A stretch of 56,635 nucleotides of DNA from Roseobacter sp. (GTDB taxonomy: Bacteria; Pseudomonadota; Alphaproteobacteria; Rhodobacterales; Rhodobacteraceae). The DNA is taken from NCBI RefSeq assembly GCF_024639605.1, contig NZ_JAHEHZ010000003.1, forward strand, positions 1-56,635. Direction: 5' to 3'. Shown piece after piece: positions 10,351 to 19,382 of this stretch (positions are counted from its first letter, which is position 1; every line of letters starts with the position of its first letter). Both the position numbers and the translations under genes were made by a program. The notes below the pieces were generated by a model. The model was not told the DNA's origin, ran no database searches, and saw nothing but the letters and a program-made list of their open reading frames with translations.

Positions 10351-10363
10351 AATCAAGTAATTA
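10351..10363 (+). promoter_or_regulatory. IHF-type binding site in oriC
   Basis: AATCAAGTAATTA fits the consensus WATCAANNNNTTR at every defined position. It lies in the AT-rich tract about 35 bases left of the first strong DnaA box, where a DNA bend could help origin opening. Such a short consensus can occur by chance in AT-rich DNA. Confidence 0.5.
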
Positions 10364-10397
10364 AATGGTCCTATTACTCCGGGAAACTGTACGACTC

Positions 10398-10406
10398 TGT
10401 GTATAA
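10398..10406 (-). promoter_or_regulatory. DnaA box
   Basis: Minus-strand reading TTATACACA matches TTATNCACA exactly. It directly abuts a GACTC (GANTC) site at 10393-10397, a possible CcrM methylation target. Confidence 0.75.
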
Positions 10407-10422
10407 ACCGGTGGAAGACACA

Positions 10423-10431
10423 TTATGCACA
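10423..10431 (+). promoter_or_regulatory. DnaA box
   Basis: TTATGCACA matches TTATNCACA exactly. It faces the box at 10398-10406 with a 16-base spacer; a degenerate TTATCCTTA follows at 10441-10449. Confidence 0.75.
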
Positions 10432-10568
10432 CCGACTGGTTTATCCTTACCCTTACGGGGGTGAAATGCGCCGGACCCCGTGAGACAAGCGCGCCGCCCG
10501 GGACTTGCGCCGGGCCGGCATTTTGCCCAGAAGAAATGCAGCAACAATCCAGCGTCCCGCACACAGGC

Positions 10569-10577
10569 TTATTCACA
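10569..10577 (+). promoter_or_regulatory. DnaA box overlapping the maf start codon
   Basis: TTATTCACA matches TTATNCACA exactly; its last base is the A of the maf ATG at 10577. Part of the proposed oriC, and positioned where bound DnaA could also affect maf expression. Confidence 0.65.
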
Positions 10578-11176
10578 TGCCAACGCCCCTGATCCTTGCC
10601 TCCGGATCCGAGATTCGCGCCCGGCTTCTGCAGCAGGCTGCCGTTGCATTCACGGTCGTCCCGGCCCGGGTCGATGAAGAGATGGTGCGTGCGGCCCTAC
10701 TGGCAGAAAACGCGCCGCCCCGGGATATTGCTGATACACTCGCGGAGCTCAAAGCCCGCAAGATCAGTGAAAAGTACCCCGGTGCGTTGGTAATCGGCTG
10801 TGATCAGGTGCTTGATCATAAGGGGACGCTGATGTCCAAGCCCGCGACGCCCGAAGATGCTGTTGATCAGTTGCACGCGTTGCGCGGAGGCCGGCATCAG
10901 CTTTTGTCGGCGGCGGTGGTCTGTGAAAACGGAGAGGCGATCTGGCGACACGTGGGTCAGGTCAGGCTGTATATGCGCGCTGCGACCGATGCTTATATCG
11001 CGGGATATGTCGCGCGGAACTGGGACAGCATCCGCCATTCCGTCGGCGCCTATAAACTCGAAGAAGAAGGCGTGCGGCTTTTTCACCGGGTCGAGGGCGA
11101 CTATTTCAATGTGCTGGGCCTGCCTTTGCTGGAGCTTCTGTCCTGGCTCACTTTGCGGGGGGATCTCGAACAATGA
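10577..11176 (+). CDS. maf: Maf/YceF-type nucleoside triphosphate pyrophosphatase
   Basis: 199 residues. Maf proteins hydrolyse modified or non-canonical NTPs (dTTP/UTP or m7GTP types). Seen: [16 protein letters not shown] at the N-terminus (the usual ASxSPxR loop, here with Glu in place of Pro), [16 protein letters not shown] and the later [18 protein letters not shown]. The start is ATG 10577; a reading from 10505 would extend into oriC. Ends with an ATGA overlap into aroE. The substrate class cannot be decided from sequence alone. Confidence 0.93.
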   Translation: MPTPLILASGSEIRARLLQQAAVAFTVVPARVDEEMVRAALLAENAPPRDIADTLAELKARKISEKYPGALVIGCDQVLDHKGTLMSKPATPEDAVDQLHALRGGRHQLLSAAVVCENGEAIWRHVGQVRLYMRAATDAYIAGYVARNWDSIRHSVGAYKLEEEGVRLFHRVEGDYFNVLGLPLLELLSWLTLRGDLEQ

Positions 11177-12006
11177 TCAGGGAAAACATCCCGCTGGCCG
11201 GCGTGATCGGATCACCCATCGCCCACTCCCGGTCCCCGCAGCTGCACGGGTACTGGTTGCACAGATACGATATTGCTGGATTCTACGTACCGATGAACGT
11301 GGCGGCAGGCGATCTGGAAACGGTGTTGCGCACCCTGCCGCGCGCCGGATTTGTCGGGGTAAATGTCACCATCCCGCATAAAGAAGCCGCTCTCAGAATT
11401 GCGGATGAGACCAGTGAAACCGCCCGGTCAGTCGGTGCGGCGAACACTCTGACTTTTCTGCCAGATGGACGAATTCACGCAGATAATACAGATGGTTACG
11501 GATTTATGGCAAATCTGCGCCAGGGCGCACCGTCCTGGAAACCTGAGTCCGGTCCGGCGCTGGTTTTAGGCGCTGGCGGCGCCGCGCGTGCAGTGATCGT
11601 GGCCCTGCTGGATGCGGGTGTCCCGGAAATTTACCTGACGAACCGGACACGCGCCCGTGCCGAAGAACTGCGCGCGGCCTTCGGAGCTAAAATCACCGTC
11701 ACCGGATGGGAAGACGCTCGGGATGCCGTTGAACCCGCGCATCTGATTGTGAATACCACGTCGCTGGGCATGACCGGGAAACCACCGCTGGAAACAGACC
11801 TCGCAGGTCTGCAACCGCGAACGCTGGTCACCGATCTGGTCTATGCTCCGCTCCGCACGGGTCTTCTGCAAACGGCCGCCGCGCGGGGCTGCGCGACGGT
11901 CGATGGACTGGGCATGCTTCTGCATCAGGGTGTTCCGGGATTTGAGAGATGGTTTGGTCAACGCCCCGACGTGACCGAAGACCTGCGCGATGCGGTGCTT
12001 GGCTGA
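11173..12006 (+). CDS. aroE: Shikimate dehydrogenase
   Basis: 277 residues. Reduces 3-dehydroshikimate to shikimate with NADPH in aromatic amino acid synthesis. Visible: [16 protein letters not shown] (substrate serines), [13 protein letters not shown] (catalytic Lys), NTDGYGF (catalytic Asp), [17 protein letters not shown] nucleotide fold, then NTTSLGM and [12 protein letters not shown]. Overlaps maf by ATGA and coaE by TGATG, so it is one operon. Confidence 0.96.
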   Translation: MIRENIPLAGVIGSPIAHSRSPQLHGYWLHRYDIAGFYVPMNVAAGDLETVLRTLPRAGFVGVNVTIPHKEAALRIADETSETARSVGAANTLTFLPDGRIHADNTDGYGFMANLRQGAPSWKPESGPALVLGAGGAARAVIVALLDAGVPEIYLTNRTRARAEELRAAFGAKITVTGWEDARDAVEPAHLIVNTTSLGMTGKPPLETDLAGLQPRTLVTDLVYAPLRTGLLQTAAARGCATVDGLGMLLHQGVPGFERWFGQRPDVTEDLRDAVLG

Positions 12007-12596
12007 TGTTCATCCTCGGGCTCACCGGCTCCATCGGCATGGGCAAATCAACTACGGCGAAGATGTTCGCCGAAGAAGGCTGCGCCCTCTGGAACGCGGA
12101 TGCTGCGGTGCACCGGCTTTATGCGAAAGGCGGCGCCGCCGTCGGACCATTGCAGGAGGCTTTCCCGCAAGCCATTTCGGATGGCGCTGTCAGCCGTGAC
12201 ACCCTGCGCGGCATCATTGCCGATGACCCGGGCGCGCTGAAACGGATCGAAGCAATCGTGCACCCGCTGGTCGCCGCCGACCGCGCGGCATTCCTGTCAG
12301 AAACCACCGCAGACATTGCCGTCCTCGATATTCCGCTGCTCTTTGAAACCGGAGGTGAAAAACTCGCAGATGCCGTTGTATGCGTCTCTGTTCCGGCCGA
12401 ATTACAGGAAAAAAGAGTTATGGAGCGTGGCACGATGACACGTGAACAGTTTGCGCATATCCGCGATAAACAGCTGCCTGATGCCGAAAAACGAGCGCGT
12501 TCTGATTATGTGATCATCACCGATACGGTTGAACATGCCCGCGCGCAGGTTCAGAATATCGTCAGGCAGATCAGGGAGAAAATGGCCAATGCGTGA
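12006..12596 (+). CDS. coaE: Dephospho-CoA kinase
   Basis: 196 residues. Last step of coenzyme A synthesis: phosphorylates dephospho-CoA. LGLTGSIGMGKSTTA is the P-loop at the N-terminus; WNADAAVHRLY and VLDIPLLFETGGE are the usual acceptor-site segments, and RVMERGTMTREQFAHI the lid region. ATG 12006 overlaps the aroE TGA. The end overlaps dnaQ by eight bases. Confidence 0.96.
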   Translation: MFILGLTGSIGMGKSTTAKMFAEEGCALWNADAAVHRLYAKGGAAVGPLQEAFPQAISDGAVSRDTLRGIIADDPGALKRIEAIVHPLVAADRAAFLSETTADIAVLDIPLLFETGGEKLADAVVCVSVPAELQEKRVMERGTMTREQFAHIRDKQLPDAEKRARSDYVIITDTVEHARAQVQNIVRQIREKMANA

Positions 12597-13275
12597 GATC
12601 GTTCTGGATACGGAAACCACCGGCTTTGACCCGGAAACCGGCGACCGGATCGTTGAGATCGGCGCAGTTGAGCTGATGGGCCATATGGCCACCGGGCGCA
12701 CGTATCATCAGTATATCAACCCGGAACGCGCGATGCCGGAGGATGCGTTTCAGGTACACGGGCTTGGTGATGAGTTCCTTGCTGATAAACCGAAATTTGC
12801 CGAGGTCGGTCAGGGTTTTCTGGATTTCGTCGGCGATGCAAAGCTGGTCATTCACAACGCTGCATTCGACATCAAATTTCTCAATGCCGAGCTGAAATGG
12901 ATGAACCTGCCGCAAATCCCCTGGGAGCAGGCAATTGATACGCTGGCGATTGCGCGCAAACGTTTCCCCGGGTCGCCCGCTTCTCTTGATGCGCTTTGCC
13001 GGCGTTTCAGCATCGATAATTCATCGCGCACCCTGCACGGAGCACTTCTCGACAGTGAAATCCTCGCAGAAGTATATCTGGAACTGATCGGGGGACGGCA
13101 GCCTGATTTCGGCCTGTCAGGTGACAGTCAGAAACCGGGCAGCGATGCAGTACCCGAGTGGACGCCGAGACCGCGTCCGACAGCACTGCCATCCCGTCTT
13201 TCTGAGAAAGAAGCCGCCGCCCATGCCGCCTTCGTGGCAAAGCTGGGCGACGACGCTATGTGGAAAAAAGCCTGA
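12589..13275 (+). CDS. dnaQ: DNA polymerase III epsilon subunit (3'-5' proofreading exonuclease)
   Basis: 228 residues. Proofreading subunit of the replicative polymerase. DEDDh exonuclease motifs are visible: VLDTETTGFD (Exo I), LVIHNAAFDIKFL (Exo II) and RTLHGALLDSEILAEVYLEL (Exo III with His and Asp). A C-terminal Pro-rich tail (WTPRPRPTALP) resembles the segment that holds the alpha subunit. ATG 12589 gives the correct N-terminus. Last gene of the maf-aroE-coaE-dnaQ operon; convergent with secB two bases away. Confidence 0.96.
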   Translation: MREIVLDTETTGFDPETGDRIVEIGAVELMGHMATGRTYHQYINPERAMPEDAFQVHGLGDEFLADKPKFAEVGQGFLDFVGDAKLVIHNAAFDIKFLNAELKWMNLPQIPWEQAIDTLAIARKRFPGSPASLDALCRRFSIDNSSRTLHGALLDSEILAEVYLELIGGRQPDFGLSGDSQKPGSDAVPEWTPRPRPTALPSRLSEKEAAAHAAFVAKLGDDAMWKKA

Positions 13276-13277
13276 GA

Positions 13278-13781
13278 TCAGGCGTCGGCTTTGGGTGTCT
13301 CTGCGGCCTGACGGCGCGCGATTTCGTTGCGGTAAAGCGACAGGAAATCAATGTTTTCGAGGTTGAGCGGCGGGAAGCCACCGTCTCGGGTGATGTCACT
13401 GACAACCCGGCGCAGAAACGGAAAAATCATCCGCGGGCATTCGATCAGCAAAAACGGGTGCAACTGATCTTCGGGCACGTTCTCGACATGGAAAATACCG
13501 GCATAATCGATCTCGAGCACGAAAAGCGTGGTGTCGCCCTCTTTTGCCTTTGATGTCACGTTCAGCTTGATCGATGTCTCGTACTGGTTTTCGGCTGAGC
13601 GCTTTTTGGCGTCCAGATTGACCTGCACCTGAACGTCGGGCGTCGTATCAGCCGGCGCGCCCTTCTGTGCCATGATGTTTTCAAAGGACATATCACGGAT
13701 GAACTGACCAAGGACGCGCATCTGCGGGGCCTGAACCTGCTCCTGTCCGTTCGGCTGCGCTTGCGGTTGTTCGTCTGCCAT
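13278..13781 (-). CDS. secB: Protein-export chaperone SecB
   Basis: 167 residues. Tetrameric chaperone that keeps preproteins unfolded for SecA. Seen: MRVLGQFIRDMSFEN, QVNLDAKKRSAENQYETSIKLNVTSKA, FVLEIDYAGIFHVENVP and LIECPRMIFPFLRRVVSDITRDGGFPPL, all strongly SecB-like. CAGGAG lies just before the ATG at 13781. The N-terminal 20 residues are Gln-rich, as is common in this order. Confidence 0.97.
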   Translation of the reverse strand: MADEQPQAQPNGQEQVQAPQMRVLGQFIRDMSFENIMAQKGAPADTTPDVQVQVNLDAKKRSAENQYETSIKLNVTSKAKEGDTTLFVLEIDYAGIFHVENVPEDQLHPFLLIECPRMIFPFLRRVVSDITRDGGFPPLNLENIDFLSLYRNEIARRQAAETPKADA

Positions 13782-13840
13782 TGGTTACTCCTGACGGGAA
13801 AATAAAATCAGCGCGTGCTTAACAGCTTGGCGGGGGCTTC

Positions 13841-14332
13841 TCAATGCCTGGTCCAGCCCGACGGACCAGACGGCGAATCGTCTTCGGGCCGGGCTTCGGA
13901 ATACTCGCCCTCGATAACGTCATTCTGGTAATGCGCCCGTCGGGTATCCTGAAAACCGTCCCGCGGACCGGGGCCCATGGTCTGAATGTTCACCCGGGCG
14001 CGGATCGCAGCGAAAACAGCCGTGCGCACCCCGGGGATCAGCAGCAGAAAACCGATGGCATCGGTGAAAAACCCGGGCGTCAGCAGCAAAGCACCCGAAA
14101 AAAGGATCATCGCGCCGTGCACCAGCGGTTCGGTCGGATCTTTCATATCGGAAAACGACGCGCGCAGCTGCGTGAGCGCCAGCGCCCCCTGATTGCGCAC
14201 CAGAACGGTACCGATGATCGCAGTAATAACGACCGTTGCGAGGGTCCATCCGAGACCAATTGCGCCGCCGATCTGGATGAAAAGTGTGATTTCAATCAGC
14301 GGAACCGCGAGAAAGGCTATAAAGAGCCACAT
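13841..14332 (-). CDS. FxsA family membrane protein
   Basis: 163 residues. Starts MWLFIAFLAVPLIEITLFIQIGG, followed by TLATVVITAIIGTVLVRNQG, a GALLLTPGFFTDAIGFLLLIPGVR segment and a charged C-terminal tail: the FxsA layout (E. coli FxsA suppresses phage F exclusion; molecular role unclear). I prefer ATG 14332 because AAGGAAG lies seven bases upstream; ATG 14350 in the same frame is possible. Divergent from the Tim44-like gene. Confidence 0.87.
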   Translation of the reverse strand: MWLFIAFLAVPLIEITLFIQIGGAIGLGWTLATVVITAIIGTVLVRNQGALALTQLRASFSDMKDPTEPLVHGAMILFSGALLLTPGFFTDAIGFLLLIPGVRTAVFAAIRARVNIQTMGPGPRDGFQDTRRAHYQNDVIEGEYSEARPEDDSPSGPSGWTRH

Positions 14333-14436
14333 TTTGATACTTCCTTTCATGGCACCGCAGTGGACTTGGGCGTGCCCCGCACCTACATAAGAGCAGACTG
14401 GCTCCGTTTCCACATCGTACCCCGCATGAGGTTTTT

Positions 14437-15096
14437 ATGAATTCGTCCCTGATACAGCTTCTTGTCCTTGCCGGCATCGCTGTTTTTTTGATTCTGCGCC
14501 TGAAAAACGTGCTTGGGACCCGGGATGGATTTGAAGCACCGCCCGCGCAGAAACCCGTAACCGACCGGCGCGCCGGTCGTGACTTCGAAGTTATTGAGGG
14601 CGGACCCGATCTTGATATCACCGATCACGTCGATGAAGGCAGCGACGAGGCAAAAGCGCTGGCTGAGATGAAGCGCGCTGAGCCATCGTTCAGCGTTACC
14701 GAATTTCTTGGCGGTGCGCGCGGTGCTTATGAGATGATCGTCATGGGCTATGAGAACGGCGAGCTTGATCAGATCCAGCCGTTTCTCGCGGAAGACATCT
14801 ATGATTCCTTCGTCGATGGCGTCGCCGCCCGCGAAGACGCCGGCCTGACGATCGAGGCAAACTTCATCGGCGTGCGTGAGATCAAACTCATGAATGCCAC
14901 TTTCGACCGCGACACGAACGAGGCCGAGCTGACCATCCGCTTTACCAGCGAGATGACATCGGCGGTGCGCAATGCCGAAGGTGAGATAATCGAAGGCAGC
15001 ACAACTGAAATCAAACGGCAGAAAGACACCTGGTCCTTTGCGCGGACCATGGGCGCGGATGATCCCAATTGGTTGCTGGTATCCACAGACGCCTGA
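14437..15096 (+). CDS. Tim44/TimA-family inner-membrane-associated protein
   Basis: 219 residues. One N-terminal hydrophobic helix (residues 5-20), a polar linker, and a C-terminal alpha/beta domain starting near residue 90 with GGARGAYEMIVMGYENGELDQIQPFLAEDIYDSF and ending KDTWSFARTMGADDPNWLLVST, the bacterial Tim44-like domain. The mitochondrial relative tethers the import motor; the bacterial role is proposed to be a membrane adaptor. The next gene, mltA, starts inside its 3' end. Confidence 0.87.
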   Translation: MNSSLIQLLVLAGIAVFLILRLKNVLGTRDGFEAPPAQKPVTDRRAGRDFEVIEGGPDLDITDHVDEGSDEAKALAEMKRAEPSFSVTEFLGGARGAYEMIVMGYENGELDQIQPFLAEDIYDSFVDGVAAREDAGLTIEANFIGVREIKLMNATFDRDTNEAELTIRFTSEMTSAVRNAEGEIIEGSTTEIKRQKDTWSFARTMGADDPNWLLVSTDA

Positions 15097-16127
15097 ATGC
15101 GGCGGTCTGTGCGGCATGCGCGGGGCTGGTTTTTATGGCTGATGCCGCGATGCCGGATACCCGAACGCAGATATTGTCGTTTGATGATCTCGATGGCTGG
15201 GCCGCGGATGACCATGCCGCGGCCTTTGATGTTTTTAACCAGACCTGTCCTGACCTGACCGCGCCCGACTGGCGCGCTGTCTGCGCCTATGCCACCAGCA
15301 ATCCGGAGCCGCGGGCGTTTTTTGAGCTGTTCTTCCGGCCGGTGCTGATCGAAGATGATTCAGATATGCTTTTCACCGGATATTTCGAACCGGAACTCAG
15401 AGGCGCACTGACCCCGGACGCGCGCTACCGGTATCCGGTTTATGCCATGCCGCCCGAGGCGCTGGAAGTTGAGCAATGGTTTTCCCGACAGCAGCTGCTG
15501 GATGACGATCTCCTGGCCGGGCGTGGTCTTGAGATTGCTTACGTCGATGACCCGGTGGAGCTTTTCTTTCTTCAGATCCAGGGCTCGGGCCGGATCACCC
15601 TGCCGGACGGCGACAAAATCCGCGTAGGTTATGGCGGGGCAAACGGGCATCCCTATCGCTCGGTAGGCAAGGAGCTGGTGCGCCGTGGCGTTTACGAGGC
15701 GCATCAGGTAAGCGCCGATGTCATCCGGTCCTGGGTGCGGCGTAACCCGGTTGAGGGCGAGGCGCTGCTGTATCACAACCCGTCTTATGTTTTTTTCCGT
15801 GAAGTCAGCGAAGTGCCCGCGCATCTGGGCCCGCTTGGCGCGATGAACCGCTCGGTCACGCCGATGCGCACCATTGCAGTTGATCCTGCTTTCACACCGC
15901 TCGGCGCTCCGGTCTGGATCGAGAAAGACGGAGAAGATCCGTTGCGCCGGCTGATGATCGCACAGGATACCGGCTCTGCGATCAAAGGCGCGCAACGGGC
16001 GGATATTTTTTTTGGTACCGGCGATGACGCGGGGCGCGCGGCCGGGCGGCTCAGAGACCCCGGGCGGATGGTTGTGCTGCTGCCCATTCAGCGGGCCTAT
16101 GCCTTGTTGCCGGAGGACACACCGTGA
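15069..16127 (+). CDS. mltA: Membrane-bound lytic murein transglycosylase A (MltA)
   Basis: 352 residues. Cleaves peptidoglycan glycan strands with formation of anhydromuramic ends. Seen: LFTGYFEPELRGA, LFFLQIQGSGRITLPDG, GYGGANGHPYRSVGKELV, and the 3D domain with three Asp near the C-terminus (DPAFTPLGAPVW and MIAQDTGSAIKGAQRADIFFGTG). The start is uncertain: TTG 15069 gives a short positively charged, hydrophobic secretion-like N-terminus ending near ADAAMPD; the first in-frame ATG is at 15135. It overlaps the Tim44-like gene by 28 bases. Confidence 0.92.
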   Translation: MVAGIHRRLNAAVCAACAGLVFMADAAMPDTRTQILSFDDLDGWAADDHAAAFDVFNQTCPDLTAPDWRAVCAYATSNPEPRAFFELFFRPVLIEDDSDMLFTGYFEPELRGALTPDARYRYPVYAMPPEALEVEQWFSRQQLLDDDLLAGRGLEIAYVDDPVELFFLQIQGSGRITLPDGDKIRVGYGGANGHPYRSVGKELVRRGVYEAHQVSADVIRSWVRRNPVEGEALLYHNPSYVFFREVSEVPAHLGPLGAMNRSVTPMRTIAVDPAFTPLGAPVWIEKDGEDPLRRLMIAQDTGSAIKGAQRADIFFGTGDDAGRAAGRLRDPGRMVVLLPIQRAYALLPEDTP

Positions 16128-16726
16128 GCCGGCGCAAACTGCGACCTGATGAGATCGCGCTCTGGCAGCAGGTGGCGGACCGCACAGAGCGGCTCGATAA
16201 ACGCGAAACATTTGATCCTGACGCGGTGGCTCCGAAACCTGTGCGCAGTGAGACGCCTCAGTCCCCGCGCAAAGTGCGCCAGGCTTTTGGCGATGCGATA
16301 CAACCGCCCAGACCAGCGTCGCGCAAAACCAGTTACGATCTGGCACCGGCCCTGCCTGACCGTCTGCGCAAAGTGCCGGTCCAGATGGACCGCAAAACTT
16401 TTGGCAGAATGAACCGTGGCAAGCTGAAACCCGAGGGGCGCATCGATCTGCACGGCATGACGCTCGACCGTGCACATGCGGCCCTGAACCGGTTTATCAT
16501 GTCCGCGCACGGATCCGGAAAACGGCTGGTGCTTGTGATCACCGGCAAGGGCAAAAACCGGGACGAGGGCGGACCGATCCCGGTGCGTTTTGGCGTGCTG
16601 CGTCATCAGGTGCCGCAATGGCTGACGACGCAACCGCTGGCCGGTGTGGTCATGCAGATCTCGGAGGCGCATATCAGCCACGGTGGCGGTGGTGCCTATT
16701 ACGTCTACCTCAGGCGGCACCGCTAG
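16124..16726 (+). CDS. Smr domain protein
   Basis: 200 residues. C-terminal Smr domain: GRIDLHGMTLDRAHAALNRFI, LVLVITGKGKN and SHGGGGAYYVYLRR, the conserved DLHG, TGKG and GGxGAxxV motifs. The N-terminal half is polar and low in known motifs. Smr domains nick DNA or RNA in other proteins (MutS2, SmrA/B); the target here is unknown. Overlaps mltA by GTGA and its 3' end overlaps the convergent MFS gene by 17 bases. Confidence 0.9.
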   Translation: MSRRKLRPDEIALWQQVADRTERLDKRETFDPDAVAPKPVRSETPQSPRKVRQAFGDAIQPPRPASRKTSYDLAPALPDRLRKVPVQMDRKTFGRMNRGKLKPEGRIDLHGMTLDRAHAALNRFIMSAHGSGKRLVLVITGKGKNRDEGGPIPVRFGVLRHQVPQWLTTQPLAGVVMQISEAHISHGGGGAYYVYLRRHR

Positions 16727-17936
16727 GCAGATCGCGCTGGTAGCGCAGGATGCCGAAACCTGCCAGCAGGGCTCCGGCGAAATAATAAGCGGCAATCGGG
16801 ATCATCTGTTGCGGAAAATCGATCCCGGCATCTATCAGCGCGCCGGTAATCCCCGGGCCGATGGCAGAGCCGAAAACCATCAGCGCCGCTGCTGCCGCTT
16901 TGATGGATCCCAAATTGCGCGTGCCATAGAAAACCGCCCAGAATGCAGTGATTGCCGTGGCCTGCATTCCCTGCCCGATCCCGAACACCGTCAGGCCGGC
17001 ACCGGCCATGAAAATCGTATCCGCATAAGCGAGGATCAGGAACGACACACCAAACGGCACCAGGTAAAACGGCACGATCCATTTCACGCCGATCCGGTCC
17101 ACGGCCCAGCCGGTGATGAAGGTAAAAGCGATGGTCGCCAGCGTATAGACCGGCATCAGCGCCACATAAGACACGAGGCTCCAGCCTTTAACTTCGGTCA
17201 GATGCACCTGCTGAAAAAACAATGCTGTGCCCCATGCGGCAGGCCCCAGAATGAGCGGGATCAGCATGTAAAAGAGCGGATGGCGCAACAGTTCTGCGCG
17301 GGTCCAGTGACGCCCGCCCATCCCGAGGCTTTGAGTGCTGTCTGACATGGATTGCGGTGTGCGTTCCTGGCGCAGCAGCATCTGCATCACCGGTATTGTC
17401 ACCAGGATGCATATCGCCGCCAGAACCCAGAGCAAACGCCAGTCAAAGCGCACCAGCAGGGCCACGAAAATGACCGGCAAAAGCGCCTGGCCTGCGGCAA
17501 ACCCCATAGATGCCAGCGAAATTGCCCGCCCGCGCGCCGCGACGAACCAGCGCGACATGGCCACCGCGCTGAGCTGCGACATCATCCCCTGGCCCGTCAG
17601 GCGCAGGGCATAAACGACAAACACCAGCAGAAATCCCGTCGGCACCAGGGCCATCGCCACGCAGGCCATCGCCAGCAATCCCATCACGCCCAGCGACAGA
17701 TGCCGCACCCGGAAACGATCGGTCAGCGCGCCTGCCCAGATCATCGTGATGGCCGACAGTGTGGTGCCGATGGTATAAATGCCGCCCCAGCTGCCATCGG
17801 TCAGACCAAAGGCCTCTTTGATCTCACCGGCAAAGAGCGAGATGAAATAGGTCTGCCCGTAGGACGAGGTAAAGGTCAGCAGAAACCCCGCCAGCAAAAA
17901 CAGCCGGTTGTCGATCAGAAAGCGGATGTAGCCCAT
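16710..17936 (-). CDS. MFS transporter
   Basis: 408 residues with about 12 hydrophobic helices. Between helices 2 and 3 lies GALTDRFRVRHLS, the MFS loop motif, with GWAVDRIGVKW as its repeat in the second half. Two six-helix halves are joined by a polar loop (TPQSMSDSTQSLGMGGRHW). The substrate is not recognisable; the overall look recalls organic-acid or oxalate/formate-type carriers. Stands alone, convergent with the Smr gene. Confidence 0.88.
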   Translation of the reverse strand: MGYIRFLIDNRLFLLAGFLLTFTSSYGQTYFISLFAGEIKEAFGLTDGSWGGIYTIGTTLSAITMIWAGALTDRFRVRHLSLGVMGLLAMACVAMALVPTGFLLVFVVYALRLTGQGMMSQLSAVAMSRWFVAARGRAISLASMGFAAGQALLPVIFVALLVRFDWRLLWVLAAICILVTIPVMQMLLRQERTPQSMSDSTQSLGMGGRHWTRAELLRHPLFYMLIPLILGPAAWGTALFFQQVHLTEVKGWSLVSYVALMPVYTLATIAFTFITGWAVDRIGVKWIVPFYLVPFGVSFLILAYADTIFMAGAGLTVFGIGQGMQATAITAFWAVFYGTRNLGSIKAAAAALMVFGSAIGPGITGALIDAGIDFPQQMIPIAAYYFAGALLAGFGILRYQRDLPSGAA

Positions 17937-17975
17937 GCGCAGAGGTGTTGCAGGACCGCAGCCCGATGGGAAGCC

Positions 17976-19286
17976 TTAAAGCACGTAGCGGCTGATATCT
18001 GTGGATTTTGTCAGCTCGCCGAGGTTGGCGTCGACAAATTCCGCATTGACCACGATTTCCTCACCGCCGCGATCCGGGGCCGTGAATGACAGTTCCTCAA
18101 AGACCCGTTCCATGACCGTGTAGAGGCGTCGCGCGCCGATGTTTTCGACCGACTGGTTCACGTCGGCGGCGATTTTCGCGAGTGCTGCGATACCGTCTTC
18201 GGTGAAGGACACGGTCACTTTTTCGGTGTCCATGAGTGCTGTGTATTGCAGCGTCAGCGCGTTGTCGGTTTCGGTCAGAATGCGCACGAAATCCTCTTCG
18301 GTCAGAGCACGCAACTCCACCCGGATGGGTAAACGCCCCTGAAGTTCGGGCAAAAGATCAGAGGGCTTGGCAATGTGAAAGGCGCCTGAAGCAATAAAGA
18401 GCACGTGATCAGTTTTGACGGGTCCGTGTTTGGTGCTGACCGTGGTGCCCTCGATAAGCGGCAGCAGATCGCGCTGCACCCCTTCTCGGCTCACGTCCCC
18501 GCCGCGCGCATCCGAGCGGGCGCAAACCTTGTCGATCTCATCGAGAAACACGATCCCGTTCTGTTCCACGGCTTCGATGGCAGCACGGGTCACCGTTTCA
18601 TCATCCAGCAGTTTATCGGCTTCTTCGCCGATCAGAATTTCATAACTCTGCGCCACCGACATGCGTTTACGGGTGGTGCGCCCACCCATGGCTTTGCCGA
18701 AAATATCGCCAAGGTTCATCATGCCGCCGCCCATTGCGGGCTGTCCGGGGATGTCCATCATGGCGCCAAAGGGGTTGGAACTGTCGGCAATCTCAAGCTC
18801 AATCTCGGTATCATCAAGCTCACCGGATTTGAGCTTTCTGCGAAACATCTCACGGGTACTTTCGCGGGCGTCCTCGCCGGCGATGGCAGTGATCACGCGC
18901 TCTTCGGCGGCTTTGTGGGCGTTGGCTTTGACGTCCTCGCGCATATGCTCGCGCACCATGGTGATCGCGCTGTCCACCAGATCGCGGATGATCTGTTCCA
19001 CGTCGCGGCCCACATATCCGACTTCGGTGAATTTTGTGGCCTCTACCTTGAGAAACGGCGCACGCGCCAGTTTCGCCAGACGGCGGCTGATCTCGGTTTT
19101 GCCGACTCCGGTGGGCCCGATCATCAGGATATTTTTGGGATAGACCTCATCGCGCAGATCGTCGCTCAGCTGTTTGCGCCGCCAGCGGTTTCTGAGGGCC
19201 ACAGCCACGGCGCGCTTGGCGTCTTTCTGTCCGATGATGAACCGGTCGAGTTCGGAAACGATTTCGCGGGGCGTAAGGTCAGTCAA
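17976..19286 (-). CDS. hslU: HslU ATPase (ClpY), unfoldase of the HslVU protease
   Basis: 436 residues. AAA+ unfoldase feeding HslV. Seen: [16 protein letters not shown], Walker [16 protein letters not shown] at residues 57-64 and following, the pore motif [14 protein letters not shown], Walker [13 protein letters not shown], sensor region [17 protein letters not shown] and a C-terminus ending SRYVL, the tail that activates HslV. It begins with TTG 19286. Separated from hslV by a membrane gene, which is unlike the usual adjacent hslVU pair. Confidence 0.97.
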   Translation of the reverse strand: MTDLTPREIVSELDRFIIGQKDAKRAVAVALRNRWRRKQLSDDLRDEVYPKNILMIGPTGVGKTEISRRLAKLARAPFLKVEATKFTEVGYVGRDVEQIIRDLVDSAITMVREHMREDVKANAHKAAEERVITAIAGEDARESTREMFRRKLKSGELDDTEIELEIADSSNPFGAMMDIPGQPAMGGGMMNLGDIFGKAMGGRTTRKRMSVAQSYEILIGEEADKLLDDETVTRAAIEAVEQNGIVFLDEIDKVCARSDARGGDVSREGVQRDLLPLIEGTTVSTKHGPVKTDHVLFIASGAFHIAKPSDLLPELQGRLPIRVELRALTEEDFVRILTETDNALTLQYTALMDTEKVTVSFTEDGIAALAKIAADVNQSVENIGARRLYTVMERVFEELSFTAPDRGGEEIVVNAEFVDANLGELTKSTDISRYVL

Positions 19287-19382
19287 GGGAATATCCTGAA
19301 GTCAGTTCTCTGAAGCGATGTAAGGAGTAGTGCCGGAAACGCAACCGCGTAGGTGAAATCACGCCACTTCGCGGCGCGGATT

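Larger units (their letters stand above)
10174..10576. other. oriC: Putative chromosomal replication origin (oriC)
   Basis: The longest gene-free stretch of the window, between hemJ (minus) and maf (plus), so flanking genes diverge from it. It holds AT-rich tracts (10200-10225 and 10309-10366) in an otherwise GC-rich sequence, three perfect TTATNCACA DnaA boxes (one running into maf), a one-mismatch box at 10257, a perfect IHF-type site and a GANTC methylation site. The surroundings (rho-hemJ on one side, maf-aroE-coaE-dnaQ on the other, parAB and two parS nearby) match where Rhodobacterales origins are found. Inference from motifs and context, no skew calculation made. Confidence 0.85.
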
